Virus record (IMG/VR): IMGVR_UViG_3300036945_000312
Coordinates: 1 to 61,892 of that record
Reading direction: 5' to 3' (one strand)
DNA length: 61,892 nucleotides
Source of the DNA: a virus
Shown here: positions 40,535 to 47,586 of the stretch, in pieces
Numbering within the stretch: position 1 is the first letter of the stretch
Layout: every line of letters starts with the position of its first letter
Translations under genes and position numbers: made by a program
Notes under the pieces: model-generated
Database searches by the model: none
The model's input: the letters and a program-made list of their open reading frames with translations, nothing else
Told to the model about the DNA's origin: nothing

Positions 40535-40884
40535 CCGCATCAGATCAGATTAAGCTGGCGCTGGACGATATCGGCCCTATGTCGTCATTAGAACTACGCA
40601 GGCTGCTAGGGTTCAAACAAACGAAGGCCCAAAAATACATCAGGGAACTGCGTGAGGCAAAGCAGATTCACATCTTGCGAAACGATCATCAGCCTGACGG
40701 GACGCGAGGTAGATTTGTGCCCGTCTATGCGATTGGTGAGGGAGCGGCACCCCCGCAGGTCCGACCAGTGACAAATGCGATACGCAACCGGCGATACCGT
40801 CAGCGGCACGCAGCCATTCTGTCGGCTCGTAGATACCCCCATGTCCGGCAAGCGGCGGGTGTGTGGGCGGGGTTGATGCAGTGA
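40531..40884 (+). CDS. Winged helix-turn-helix DNA-binding protein (117 aa)
   Basis: Residues 1-65 (SDQIKLALDDIGPMSSLELR, RLLGFKQTKAQKYIRELREA) form a helix-turn-helix with a wing around GRFVPVYAIGEG. The basic C-terminus follows. It is a candidate regulator for the 14-bp palindrome, together with the protein at 48458. The gene is coupled to both neighbours. Confidence 0.72.
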   Translation: MTASDQIKLALDDIGPMSSLELRRLLGFKQTKAQKYIRELREAKQIHILRNDHQPDGTRGRFVPVYAIGEGAAPPQVRPVTNAIRNRRYRQRHAAILSARRYPHVRQAAGVWAGLMQ

Positions 40885-41069
40885 TGCCAAGACCTAAACC
40901 CCCCGAGCCTTGGAACGCAGGGCACTACTCTATGAGGCTAACAACCCCACAAAGAATAGCACTTGCCCATCTGGGCGGTGCTAGCTGGATTCGAGAACAG
41001 ATTGACAAAGCAATAAAGGAACGTGGCGATGACTTACATTCGCGTAGTAACCAAAAACGCTGCGACTAA
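40884..41069 (+). CDS. Small protein, ribbon-helix-helix-like (61 aa)
   Basis: TGATG overlap with the winged-helix gene. MPRPKPPEPWNAGHYSMRLT then TPQRIALAHLGGASWIREQI contains a short strand followed by helices, as in ribbon-helix-helix proteins. This assignment is tentative. Confidence 0.55.
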   Translation: MPRPKPPEPWNAGHYSMRLTTPQRIALAHLGGASWIREQIDKAIKERGDDLHSRSNQKRCD

Positions 41070-41427
41070 CCCCATAGCCCGGGCAGTTGCAAGGCAGCAG
41101 TTGAAGAAGTATCTGCTTGGTACGAAGATTGCCCTGTTCATGATAGTGCCGGGTGAAGAATATAAGGAGCGGCTAGAGGGTATAGTGAGTACGTTAGAGC
41201 CTATGATTATGGCTTCGTGTATCGAGGTTTCGGAACGGTTCGCTGATCTGAAGGCCCCGATACTTAGCATGAGAGCAGGGCGAGACGTATGCGTAAAACT
41301 ACTTACAGAGGGAACCTACGATCCTACGCAGGCCCCAGTAATCTGTAACGCATTAGATGCCGCTGAAGAAGTGAACCCTAAAGTTAGCCCCTTGTCCATG
41401 CAGAAAGCCCTCTATGAGTTGTCCTGA
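41029..41427 (+). CDS. Unknown protein (132 aa)
   Basis: ATG 41029 follows AAGGAACGTGGCG, which is better than the GTG at 41023. The protein is helical, with RAVARQQLKKYLLGTKIAL and LEPMIMASCIEVSERF. It overlaps the previous gene by 41 bases, and the next start lies within its end. The family is not recognised. Confidence 0.6.
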   Translation: MTYIRVVTKNAATNPIARAVARQQLKKYLLGTKIALFMIVPGEEYKERLEGIVSTLEPMIMASCIEVSERFADLKAPILSMRAGRDVCVKLLTEGTYDPTQAPVICNALDAAEEVNPKVSPLSMQKALYELS

Positions 41428-41629
41428 TCCCGCACTGAACACAACGCGCACCGCTGCCATTGATCGGAACTACCACTGGATACCGGTCAGTGAGCATACC
41501 CCCCGAGGGGTGAAGCTGCAGCTAATCAACAAGGCGTCAGGCGTAGCCCACATGGGGCTGTACTTCAGGTCCGAGAGCTATTACACCCACTGGGCACCTC
41601 TGCCCACCTTTAAGAAGGATGTTGAATGA
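41414..41629 (+). CDS. DUF551-like protein (71 aa)
   Basis: HWIPVSEHTPRGVKLQLINK and YYTHWAPLPTFKKD match the DUF551 pattern (WIPVSE...HWxPLP). Members are common in prophages, with unknown function. It overlaps the previous gene by 14 bases. Confidence 0.75.
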   Translation: MSCPDPALNTTRTAAIDRNYHWIPVSEHTPRGVKLQLINKASGVAHMGLYFRSESYYTHWAPLPTFKKDVE

Positions 41630-41859
41630 GAAATGAAAAGGGCCAATTTGTAAAGCGTACCGAGGTTGAAGAGGTTCCCTGTACCTGCCCACCTGACTCT
41701 CCGTTCCTCTGGTACCAGAACCGCCACAAGCATTCAGGTTTAGCGGAACCTGCGTGGGTACACAAGGTATCGCAGAAGGCTACGGATGCGCTTGCCAAGC
41801 GCAGGGCTGCAGGTACGGAGGATGCGTTTACGTTGCGAGGAAGCTTGCAAAATGGATGA
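41626..41859 (+). CDS. Small protein (77 aa)
   Basis: ATGA overlap. MRNEKGQFVKRTEVEEVPCT is followed by CPPDSPFLWYQNRHKHSGLA and a basic helical end. Two Cys and the His-rich part could bind metal, but no family is recognised. Confidence 0.55.
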   Translation: MRNEKGQFVKRTEVEEVPCTCPPDSPFLWYQNRHKHSGLAEPAWVHKVSQKATDALAKRRAAGTEDAFTLRGSLQNG

Positions 41860-42025
41860 CTCCAACACCCCCGCATTTGAAACGTGGACTCGCAAAGACC
41901 TTGATGAGTTTGCCCATACGGTACACGCCCGAGTCATCGAGCTTGTGATGCAGAACCTGCAGCTACGGATTGATTTGAAGCGGGCCAACCAAGAACTAAG
42001 TAACTATAAGGACGACTGGAAATGA
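41852..42025 (+). CDS. Small helical protein (57 aa)
   Basis: The ATG lies inside the end of the previous gene, with GAGGAAGC upstream. MDDSNTPAFETWTRKDLDEF then HARVIELVMQNLQLRIDLKR is a coiled coil. The family is unknown. The start at 41786 is rejected. Confidence 0.6.
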   Translation: MDDSNTPAFETWTRKDLDEFAHTVHARVIELVMQNLQLRIDLKRANQELSNYKDDWK

Positions 42026-42258
42026 GCGCATTAGACAAACAAGAAGGTGGCGATCACTACAAGAATTTGATGATTCAACCCATCACATACATCCATGCCA
42101 ACGACCTAGATTTCCTGCAGGGCAACGTGGTTAAGTACATCACCCGCCACAAGGACAAGAACGGTGCTGCCGATGTTCGTAAGGCGTTGCACTACTGCCA
42201 ACTAATATTAGAACTACAGTACGAGGAGACCCCAGATGGCAACTACACCCGAGAGTAA
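42022..42258 (+). CDS. DUF3310 protein, T7 gp1.7-like (78 aa)
   Basis: KQEGGDHYKNLMIQPITYI and NVVKYITRHKDKNG are the signature of the DUF3310 domain, seen in T7 gp1.7, a nucleotide kinase-linked protein. It may affect dTMP metabolism or phage sensitivity to dideoxythymidine as in T7. A palindrome variant is in its coding region. Confidence 0.85.
   Translation: MSALDKQEGGDHYKNLMIQPITYIHANDLDFLQGNVVKYITRHKDKNGAADVRKALHYCQLILELQYEETPDGNYTRE
42200..42213. promoter_or_regulatory. Operator-like palindrome, one-arm variant
   Basis: AACTAATATTAGAA in the DUF3310 gene, coding Gln-Leu-Ile-Leu-Glu. Twelve of 14 positions match. Confidence 0.5.
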
Positions 42259-42529
42259 AATTAAAGCGGCGGTTAAGAAGATACTTAACGCCCATGATGT
42301 GTATTACTTCCCCCCTGCTACGGCAGGGTACGGACGCTCCGGGGTTCCGGATATCGTCTGCTGCATCATGGGACGGTTCCTCGCTATCGAATGCAAGGCA
42401 GGCAAGGGCAAGACTACGGCATTGCAAGACCGGGAGATAGAGGCTATTAGGGATGCAGGCGGTATTGCTATTGTGGTTAACGAGGACAACCTTGACGCGC
42501 TAGTCAAAGTTCTCAAGGGGCTTGTATGA
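42236..42529 (+). CDS. VRR-NUC nuclease (97 aa)
   Basis: The PD-(D/E)xK-type site is visible: G36-V-P-D39, E52 and K54 in FLAIECKAGKGK, with a following TALQDREIEAIRDAGG helix. VRR-NUC domains resolve branched DNA or trim ends. It overlaps the DNA polymerase start (ATGA). It probably acts in replication or recombination. Confidence 0.85.
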   Translation: MATTPESKIKAAVKKILNAHDVYYFPPATAGYGRSGVPDIVCCIMGRFLAIECKAGKGKTTALQDREIEAIRDAGGIAIVVNEDNLDALVKVLKGLV

Positions 42530-44427
42530 GTACGTTAGTCACGTTGGACTTCGAGACGTTCTACGACCGAGAGTTCAGCCTATCTAAAATCAGCACCGAA
42601 GAGTATGTGCGTAGCCCCAAGTTCGAGACTATCGGCTTGTCCGTCAAGCTAGGGGATGGGGCTACTACATGGTATCCGCAGCCTGAAGTAGCAGGGTACT
42701 TGGCCTCTGTAGACTGGGCGGACAAGTTCATCATTGCACAGAACACAGCGTTCGACGGGGCCATACTGAAGTGGCGCTATGGGGTTAACCCTAAGGGCTG
42801 GATGGACACGCTGGGTATGTCCCGTGCGTTGTTCCCGCATGACAAGTCGCATAGCCTGAAGGCACAAGCAGAACGGCATGATATCGGCGTCAAGGGTAGT
42901 GAGGTTATCAACGCGCTGGGTAAGCGTTATGCAGACTTTACACCTATTGAGCTAGACCGCTACGGTGAGTACTGCTGCAACGACACCGAGTTAACCTATA
43001 AGTTATTCCACACCTACATGGGTATGGGGTTCCCCCGCATTGAGCTAGAGTTGATCGACCTCACCCTGCGTATGTTCCTCGACCCCGTGCTGCTGCTCGA
43101 CAAGCCAGTGCTGCAGGCCCACCTAGCGGAGGTTAAGGAGATCAAGGAAAACTTGCTTGATACAGTGCGGGACATGATGCTGACAGATGGTGACCCGGAG
43201 TTCACGCATCAGGTGTTCACAGAAGGTACGGTAGGCATCAAGAAGCTGCTGATGAGCAACGACAAGTTTGCTGCGGTACTGCGTAAGTTTGATGTGGAGC
43301 CGCCAACTAAGATTAGTCCGACCACAGGCAAGGAAGCCTACGCGTTTGCCAAGACCGACGAGGCGTTCAAGGCGTTGGAAGAACACCCTAGCGTAGAAGT
43401 TCAGGGACTTGTGGCTGCACGGTTAGGTAACAAGAGTACGTTGGAAGAGACCCGCACAGAGCGGTTCATTGGCATGGCGGATCGTGGGGAGTTCCCTGTG
43501 CCCCTGCGGTACTACGGGGCACACTCAGGCCGTTGGAGTGGGCAGGACTTTGTGAACCTCCAGAACCTGCCCTCACGAGGAGCCAACGCAGGGAAGATCA
43601 AGAAGGCTATCATCGCGCCCCCCGGCCATGTAGTTATTGACTGCGATTCCTCGCAGATCGAAGCCCGTACGCTGGCGTGGCTGGCAGGGCAGGATGACCT
43701 AGTGCAAGCCTTCGAGAACAAAGAGGATGTGTACAAGATCATGGCTAGCCGTATCTACAACATACCCGTATCGGAGATTACCCCGGGGCAGCGTCAGGTA
43801 GGCAAGGTAGTTATTCTGGGTGCAGGCTACGGAGTTGGGCACGTTAAGCTGCAGGCGTTTCTTAAGCAGCAAGCCAAGGTAGAGGTTACCTTGGACGAAG
43901 CCAAGCGCATCATCGACGCATACCGGGCGACATACTTCCGCATCCCTATGTTGTGGAAGTCTGCGGGTAACGCACTCAAAGCATTGGCGTTGGGCCAGTC
44001 CATGCCAGTGGATGTACCGGGCGTGGTCAAGGTAGTAGCAGGCGAGGGGTTCAGCCTTCCGAACGGCTTGTTCATCCAGTACCCAGACCTTAGGCGCGTG
44101 GTTATGCGGACCCCACAGGGCGAAGAGAAGCAGCAGTGGTCATACCGATCCAAGGGACTTCCTGTGTACGTCTACGGGGGGAAGGTAGTGGAGAATTTCT
44201 GTCAGGCTGTAGCCCGCTGCGTTGTAGCAGAGCAGATGCTGCGTATCGCCAAGCGGTACAAGGTGGTGCTGACTGTGCATGACGCTGTAGCCGTGGTGGT
44301 CAAGCAGGAGGAAGCCGCAGAAGCCCGGGCCTATGTAGAAGCGTGTATGTCGTGGCGTCCCAAGTGGGCTCCGGGTTTACCCTTAGCGTGTGAGTCAGGT
44401 ATGGGAGCTTCGTATGGAGACTGTTAA
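42526..44427 (+). CDS. Family A DNA polymerase with 3'-5' exonuclease (633 aa)
   Basis: Proofreading motifs are DFE (8-10), N73/D77 and YCCND (149-153). Polymerase motif A is D374 and E379 in DSSQIEAR, motif B is R423...K427...L431...Y435 (RQVGKVVILGAGYG), and motif C is VHDA (H585, D586, A587). There is no 5'-nuclease domain. Motif C has Ala where Glu is usual, and the residue at the E. coli 762 position is Leu. Both changes are notable in an otherwise intact enzyme. It replicates the phage genome. Confidence 0.95.
   Translation: MSTLVTLDFETFYDREFSLSKISTEEYVRSPKFETIGLSVKLGDGATTWYPQPEVAGYLASVDWADKFIIAQNTAFDGAILKWRYGVNPKGWMDTLGMSRALFPHDKSHSLKAQAERHDIGVKGSEVINALGKRYADFTPIELDRYGEYCCNDTELTYKLFHTYMGMGFPRIELELIDLTLRMFLDPVLLLDKPVLQAHLAEVKEIKENLLDTVRDMMLTDGDPEFTHQVFTEGTVGIKKLLMSNDKFAAVLRKFDVEPPTKISPTTGKEAYAFAKTDEAFKALEEHPSVEVQGLVAARLGNKSTLEETRTERFIGMADRGEFPVPLRYYGAHSGRWSGQDFVNLQNLPSRGANAGKIKKAIIAPPGHVVIDCDSSQIEARTLAWLAGQDDLVQAFENKEDVYKIMASRIYNIPVSEITPGQRQVGKVVILGAGYGVGHVKLQAFLKQQAKVEVTLDEAKRIIDAYRATYFRIPMLWKSAGNALKALALGQSMPVDVPGVVKVVAGEGFSLPNGLFIQYPDLRRVVMRTPQGEEKQQWSYRSKGLPVYVYGGKVVENFCQAVARCVVAEQMLRIAKRYKVVLTVHDAVAVVVKQEEAAEARAYVEACMSWRPKWAPGLPLACESGMGASYGDC
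43305..43318. promoter_or_regulatory. Weak palindrome variant in polymerase gene
   Basis: AACTAAGATTAGTC differs at two positions from the consensus and is in the polymerase coding sequence. It may be chance. Confidence 0.3.
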
Positions 44428-44461
44428 AATACCGCCTCAATCAACTGAATAAAGAACACTC

Positions 44462-45121
44462 ATGGCACTCGCATTTTCTTATAGCGCGATCAAGGACTTT
44501 CAAAATTGTGCCCGCAAGTACCATGTGGTTCGTATCCTAAAGCAGTACAAACAGACGGACACCACGGCTACCCTGTATGGGACTGCTGTGCATACCGCAT
44601 TCGAGAATTATGTAAAAGATGGCACCCCATTACCTGAAGCTTTTCAACACTACCTGCCTTTCGTGGAACCTCTTGCCAAAATTGGGGGAGAGATCAAATG
44701 CGAACTCAAGCTTGGGATTCGCAAAGACTTTACACCATGCGAATTCTTCGCCCCGGATGTATGGTTCCGGGGGTTGCCCGACTACCTTGCGCTCAACCAT
44801 GAAAAGGGAATTGCAAGAGTCGTAGATTACAAGACAGGCAAGTCCAGTCGGTACGCAGATACAGATCAGTTAGAGCTTATGGCCGCAATGGTCATGGCGC
44901 ACTACCCCAAGATTAATACCGTCAAGGGGGTGCTTCTATTTGTCGTTGCCAAGGACGCTGTTAAAGCGGAATATACCCGTGCCCAACTCCCCGAGATTTT
45001 CTCCAAGTGGGCGGGCCATGCAAGTATGATCGAGGCTGCACTGGAAGCGGGTGTATGGAATGCCCGACCAAGCGGACTCTGCGGGTTCTGTCCTGTAGAG
45101 TCCTGTGAGCATCACAGATAG
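44462..45121 (+). CDS. Cas4/RecB-like PD-(D/E)xK nuclease with Cys cluster (219 aa)
   Basis: The fold shows SYSAIKDFQNCARKYH, GTAVHTAFE with H44, RGLPDYL with D107, VVDYKTGK with D122 and K124, and QLELMA with Q136. Cys16 and the C-terminal C207, C210 and C215 are placed as in iron-sulphur Cas4 and AddB nucleases. It probably acts as an exonuclease in recombination or degradation of DNA. It follows the polymerase, and a palindrome copy is not nearby. Confidence 0.88.
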   Translation: MALAFSYSAIKDFQNCARKYHVVRILKQYKQTDTTATLYGTAVHTAFENYVKDGTPLPEAFQHYLPFVEPLAKIGGEIKCELKLGIRKDFTPCEFFAPDVWFRGLPDYLALNHEKGIARVVDYKTGKSSRYADTDQLELMAAMVMAHYPKINTVKGVLLFVVAKDAVKAEYTRAQLPEIFSKWAGHASMIEAALEAGVWNARPSGLCGFCPVESCEHHR

Positions 45122-45127
45122 GAATAT

Positions 45128-45415
45128 ATGGCTACCAAACCACGTAACTATGCCGCCGAGTACGCTGCATACCAAGGCACCCCCGCACAGATCAAGAACC
45201 GTGCTGAACGGAACAAGGCCCGTAGGGACTATGAGAAAGCAAACGGCAACCTGCCTAGTGACATGGACGTAGACCACAAGAAGGCTATGTCCAAAGGTGG
45301 GGCTACCAAGCTGGGTAACCTTCGAGCGGTTACCGATAACGCCAACCGTAGTTTTTCCCGCACCAAGACAGGTGCAATGAAGTCTCAAACAAGCAAGCGG
45401 GAATCCGCTAAGTAA
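45128..45415 (+). CDS. HNH endonuclease (95 aa)
   Basis: DVDHKKAMSKGGATKLGNL gives D49, H50 and N64, followed by N73 in ANRSF. The N-terminus is basic and helical. It is a single small HNH domain, possibly a homing or packaging nuclease. It lies immediately after the Cas4-like gene. Confidence 0.82.
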   Translation: MATKPRNYAAEYAAYQGTPAQIKNRAERNKARRDYEKANGNLPSDMDVDHKKAMSKGGATKLGNLRAVTDNANRSFSRTKTGAMKSQTSKRESAK

Positions 45416-45426
45416 AGTAGTATTCC

Positions 45427-45495
45427 AGAGACGCTTGCCATTTGGCGTCTCTCCTAGTTGGTTTTGCACGGTAGCTCCCCCTACCGTGCTTTTTT
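45427..45495 (+). terminator. Double hairpin, second with terminator T run
   Basis: AGAGACGC (45427-45434) pairs with GCGTCTCT (45445-45452). GCACGGTAG (45466-45474) pairs with CTACCGTGC (45481-45489), followed by TTTTTT. The second is a classical terminator, only 20 bases before the GTG of the helicase gene. It either ends the upstream transcript or works as an attenuator. Confidence 0.85.
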
Positions 45496-45515
45496 CGTCC
45501 GTGAAAGGATATCCC

Positions 45516-47066
45516 GTGCAGATATTAGAGAACCGGGCACTACAGTTTGTAACCCGCAAGGCAGACCAGATCATTGCCTTGATCCCAAAAAGTAAGATCA
45601 TCGCCCGCAAGGGTGACCAAGCCAAGATCATTGTTAACTGGGGTCATGTGGAGGCGAAGCTTCTACGCAACCTGCAGATCAAAGACGTACCGCATCCCAT
45701 AACGGGACGCTACAAGTGGCCCGGGGTGTACACCCCATTCGACCACCAACGTACTACCGCTGCGTTTCTCGCTACCCACCCACGGTGCCTAGTACTCTCT
45801 GAGGCAGGCACAGGCAAGACCAGTGCGGCTGCATGGGCTGCGGACTACCTGATGCTGCAGGGGGAAATCAAACGAGTGCTTATCATTTGCCCCGTGTCCA
45901 TCATGGATACCGCATGGCGGGCTGACTTGTTCCGTACGCTTATGCACAGAACTGTGGCGATTGCTACCGGCAGTAAAGCCAAGCGGCAGCAGCTAATCAG
46001 CGGGGACTACGAGTTCATCATCATCAACTTCGACGGGGTGAAGGTAGTACGCGAAGAGCTTGCAGCAGGTGGGTTTGATCTTGTTATTGTGGACGAGGCA
46101 ACTGCCCTAAAGACGACCACAACGGATCGTTGGAAAGCTGTGCATAGCTTGCTGAAACCTGACACCCGGCTCTGGCTTATGACCGGTACCCCTGCATCGC
46201 AGTCCCCTACGGATGCCTACGGCCTTGCCAAGTTAGTTAGCCCTAGCTCTGTTCCGAAGTTCTTCGGAGCGTTCCGCGACTTGGTTATGTACAAGGTGAC
46301 AAACTTCAAATGGTCTCCCAAGATTAGTGCCCAAGATACGGTGTTCAAAGTGCTGCAGCCAGCGATCCGGTTCACCAAGGAAGAATGCCTAGACCTTCCC
46401 GACCTGCTGTACACCACTCGGGACATACCGCTAACCGTACAGCAAATGAAGTACTACGAGGAGGTTCGCAAGTCTATGGTGGCTGTAGCTGCAGGGGCGG
46501 AGATCACTGCGGTCAACGCGGCGGGGCTGTTGAATAAACTTTTGCAAATCAGCCAAGGCGTTGCCTATACAACGGATCGGGAAGTCATTGAGTTCGATGT
46601 AAGCAACCGAGTAAACGAGTTGCTGGATGTAATCAATCAGACTACCCACAAGGTCATCGTGTTCGTGCCGTTCCGCCATGCACTAGAAATGCTGGAGCAA
46701 GCCCTTGCTAAGGAAGGCATCTTCACGGAGTCTATCCACGGGGGCGTATCTGCAGGGCAACGCTCTGAGTCCATCAAACGCTTCCAGACCGAAGAGCGCC
46801 CCAAGGTGTTACTGCTAATCCCCCAAGCTGCAGCCCACGGGCTAACCCTTACGAAAGCCGACACGGTAGTCTGGTGGGGCCCGGTCCCCTCTGCGGAACT
46901 GTATATACAAGGCAATGCCCGGGCGCACAGGGCAGGGCAAGTCAACAAGGTAACGGTCGTTCGACTGCAAGGTAGCCCCGTAGAACGCAGGGTGTACGCC
47001 ATGCTGGACGGGAAAGTTGACCTTCATCAGGGCCTAGTTGATCTGTATCGACAAGAGATAGCTTGA
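45516..47066 (+). CDS. SNF2-family / superfamily 2 helicase (516 aa)
   Basis: The start is GTG 45516, with GAAAGGAT before it. The apparent ATG at 45435 lies inside the double hairpin. Motifs: FDHQRT (Q/I-like), SEAGTGKTS (GTGKT at residues 98-102), DEAT (193-196), LMTGTPASQSP, VFVPFR and QGNARAHRAGQ. It is an ATP-dependent DNA translocase or helicase, likely for replication or recombination. It ends just at a strong promoter. Confidence 0.9.
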   Translation: MQILENRALQFVTRKADQIIALIPKSKIIARKGDQAKIIVNWGHVEAKLLRNLQIKDVPHPITGRYKWPGVYTPFDHQRTTAAFLATHPRCLVLSEAGTGKTSAAAWAADYLMLQGEIKRVLIICPVSIMDTAWRADLFRTLMHRTVAIATGSKAKRQQLISGDYEFIIINFDGVKVVREELAAGGFDLVIVDEATALKTTTTDRWKAVHSLLKPDTRLWLMTGTPASQSPTDAYGLAKLVSPSSVPKFFGAFRDLVMYKVTNFKWSPKISAQDTVFKVLQPAIRFTKEECLDLPDLLYTTRDIPLTVQQMKYYEEVRKSMVAVAAGAEITAVNAAGLLNKLLQISQGVAYTTDREVIEFDVSNRVNELLDVINQTTHKVIVFVPFRHALEMLEQALAKEGIFTESIHGGVSAGQRSESIKRFQTEERPKVLLLIPQAAAHGLTLTKADTVVWWGPVPSAELYIQGNARAHRAGQVNKVTVVRLQGSPVERRVYAMLDGKVDLHQGLVDLYRQEIA

Positions 47067-47090
47067 CACTTAGGCTAGACTGTGTATAAT
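47063..47090 (+). promoter_or_regulatory. Strong promoter, sigma70-type
   Basis: TTGACA (47063-47068), a 16-base spacer and TATAAT (47085-47090). It overlaps the end of the helicase gene and drives the 47116 gene set (SSB-like, HTH, primase). Confidence 0.9.
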
Positions 47091-47115
47091 AAAGACTCCC
47101 AACCAAGGAAACAAA

Positions 47116-47523
47116 ATGACTGCTCCAATTAAGTACGATGCCGACAAGTTAGTGCGTGTGTATATCAAAATGCGTGATGCCAAGGCTGCGATGGTGGCCG
47201 AGCATGAGACCCAAGTACAGGGGCTCGATACGCAGATGGAAGCCATAGAGGCAGAGCTTCTTAACATCTGCAAGACTACCGGCCAAGATGGCGGCAAGAC
47301 TTCCCACGGTTCGTTTACCCGTACCGTAAAGACCCGGTACTGGACTGGCGACTGGGGTGCTATGCACTCCTTCATTCGTGAACATGATGCCGTAGAGCTT
47401 TTGGAGCGCCGTGTGGCGCAGACCAACATGAAACAGTTCCTGCTGGACAATCCCGGCTTGATGCCTGAAGGACTCAATGTCGATTCCAAGTATTCCATTA
47501 CCGTAAGGAGAGCAACTAAGTAA
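47116..47523 (+). CDS. Replication-module protein of unknown function (135 aa)
   Basis: AAGGAAACAAA precedes the ATG. An N-terminal coiled coil (RVYIKMRDAKAAMVAEHETQ, then TQMEAIEAEL) is followed by SHGSFTRTVKTRYWTGDWGA and LLERRVAQTNMKQFLLD. Adjacent to the ssDNA-binding-like gene, it might be a Gam-like or recombination partner, but I cannot confirm that. Both genes belong to the 47063 transcript. Confidence 0.6.
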   Translation: MTAPIKYDADKLVRVYIKMRDAKAAMVAEHETQVQGLDTQMEAIEAELLNICKTTGQDGGKTSHGSFTRTVKTRYWTGDWGAMHSFIREHDAVELLERRVAQTNMKQFLLDNPGLMPEGLNVDSKYSITVRRATK

Positions 47524-47565
47524 AGTACCCCGTGTCTTCCTGTGTTACCCGTGTCAATCCTATCC

Positions 47566-47579
47566 AACTAATATTAGTT
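47566..47579. promoter_or_regulatory. Operator-like palindrome copy 11
   Basis: AACTAATATTAGTT, seven bases before the ATG of the 47587 gene, without a ribosome site between them. This is the only perfect copy after 37.3 kb. Confidence 0.8.
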
Positions 47580-47586
47580 ACCTATC

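Noticed and set aside
45435-45515. Upstream ATG extension of the helicase
   Set aside because: The extension lies within two hairpins and a terminator. The GTG at 45516 has a good ribosome site.
29466-47579. Reading the 14-bp palindromes as terminators
   Set aside because: The stem would be only five pairs around ATAT, without a T run, so a terminator is unlikely. True terminators with T runs are present elsewhere.
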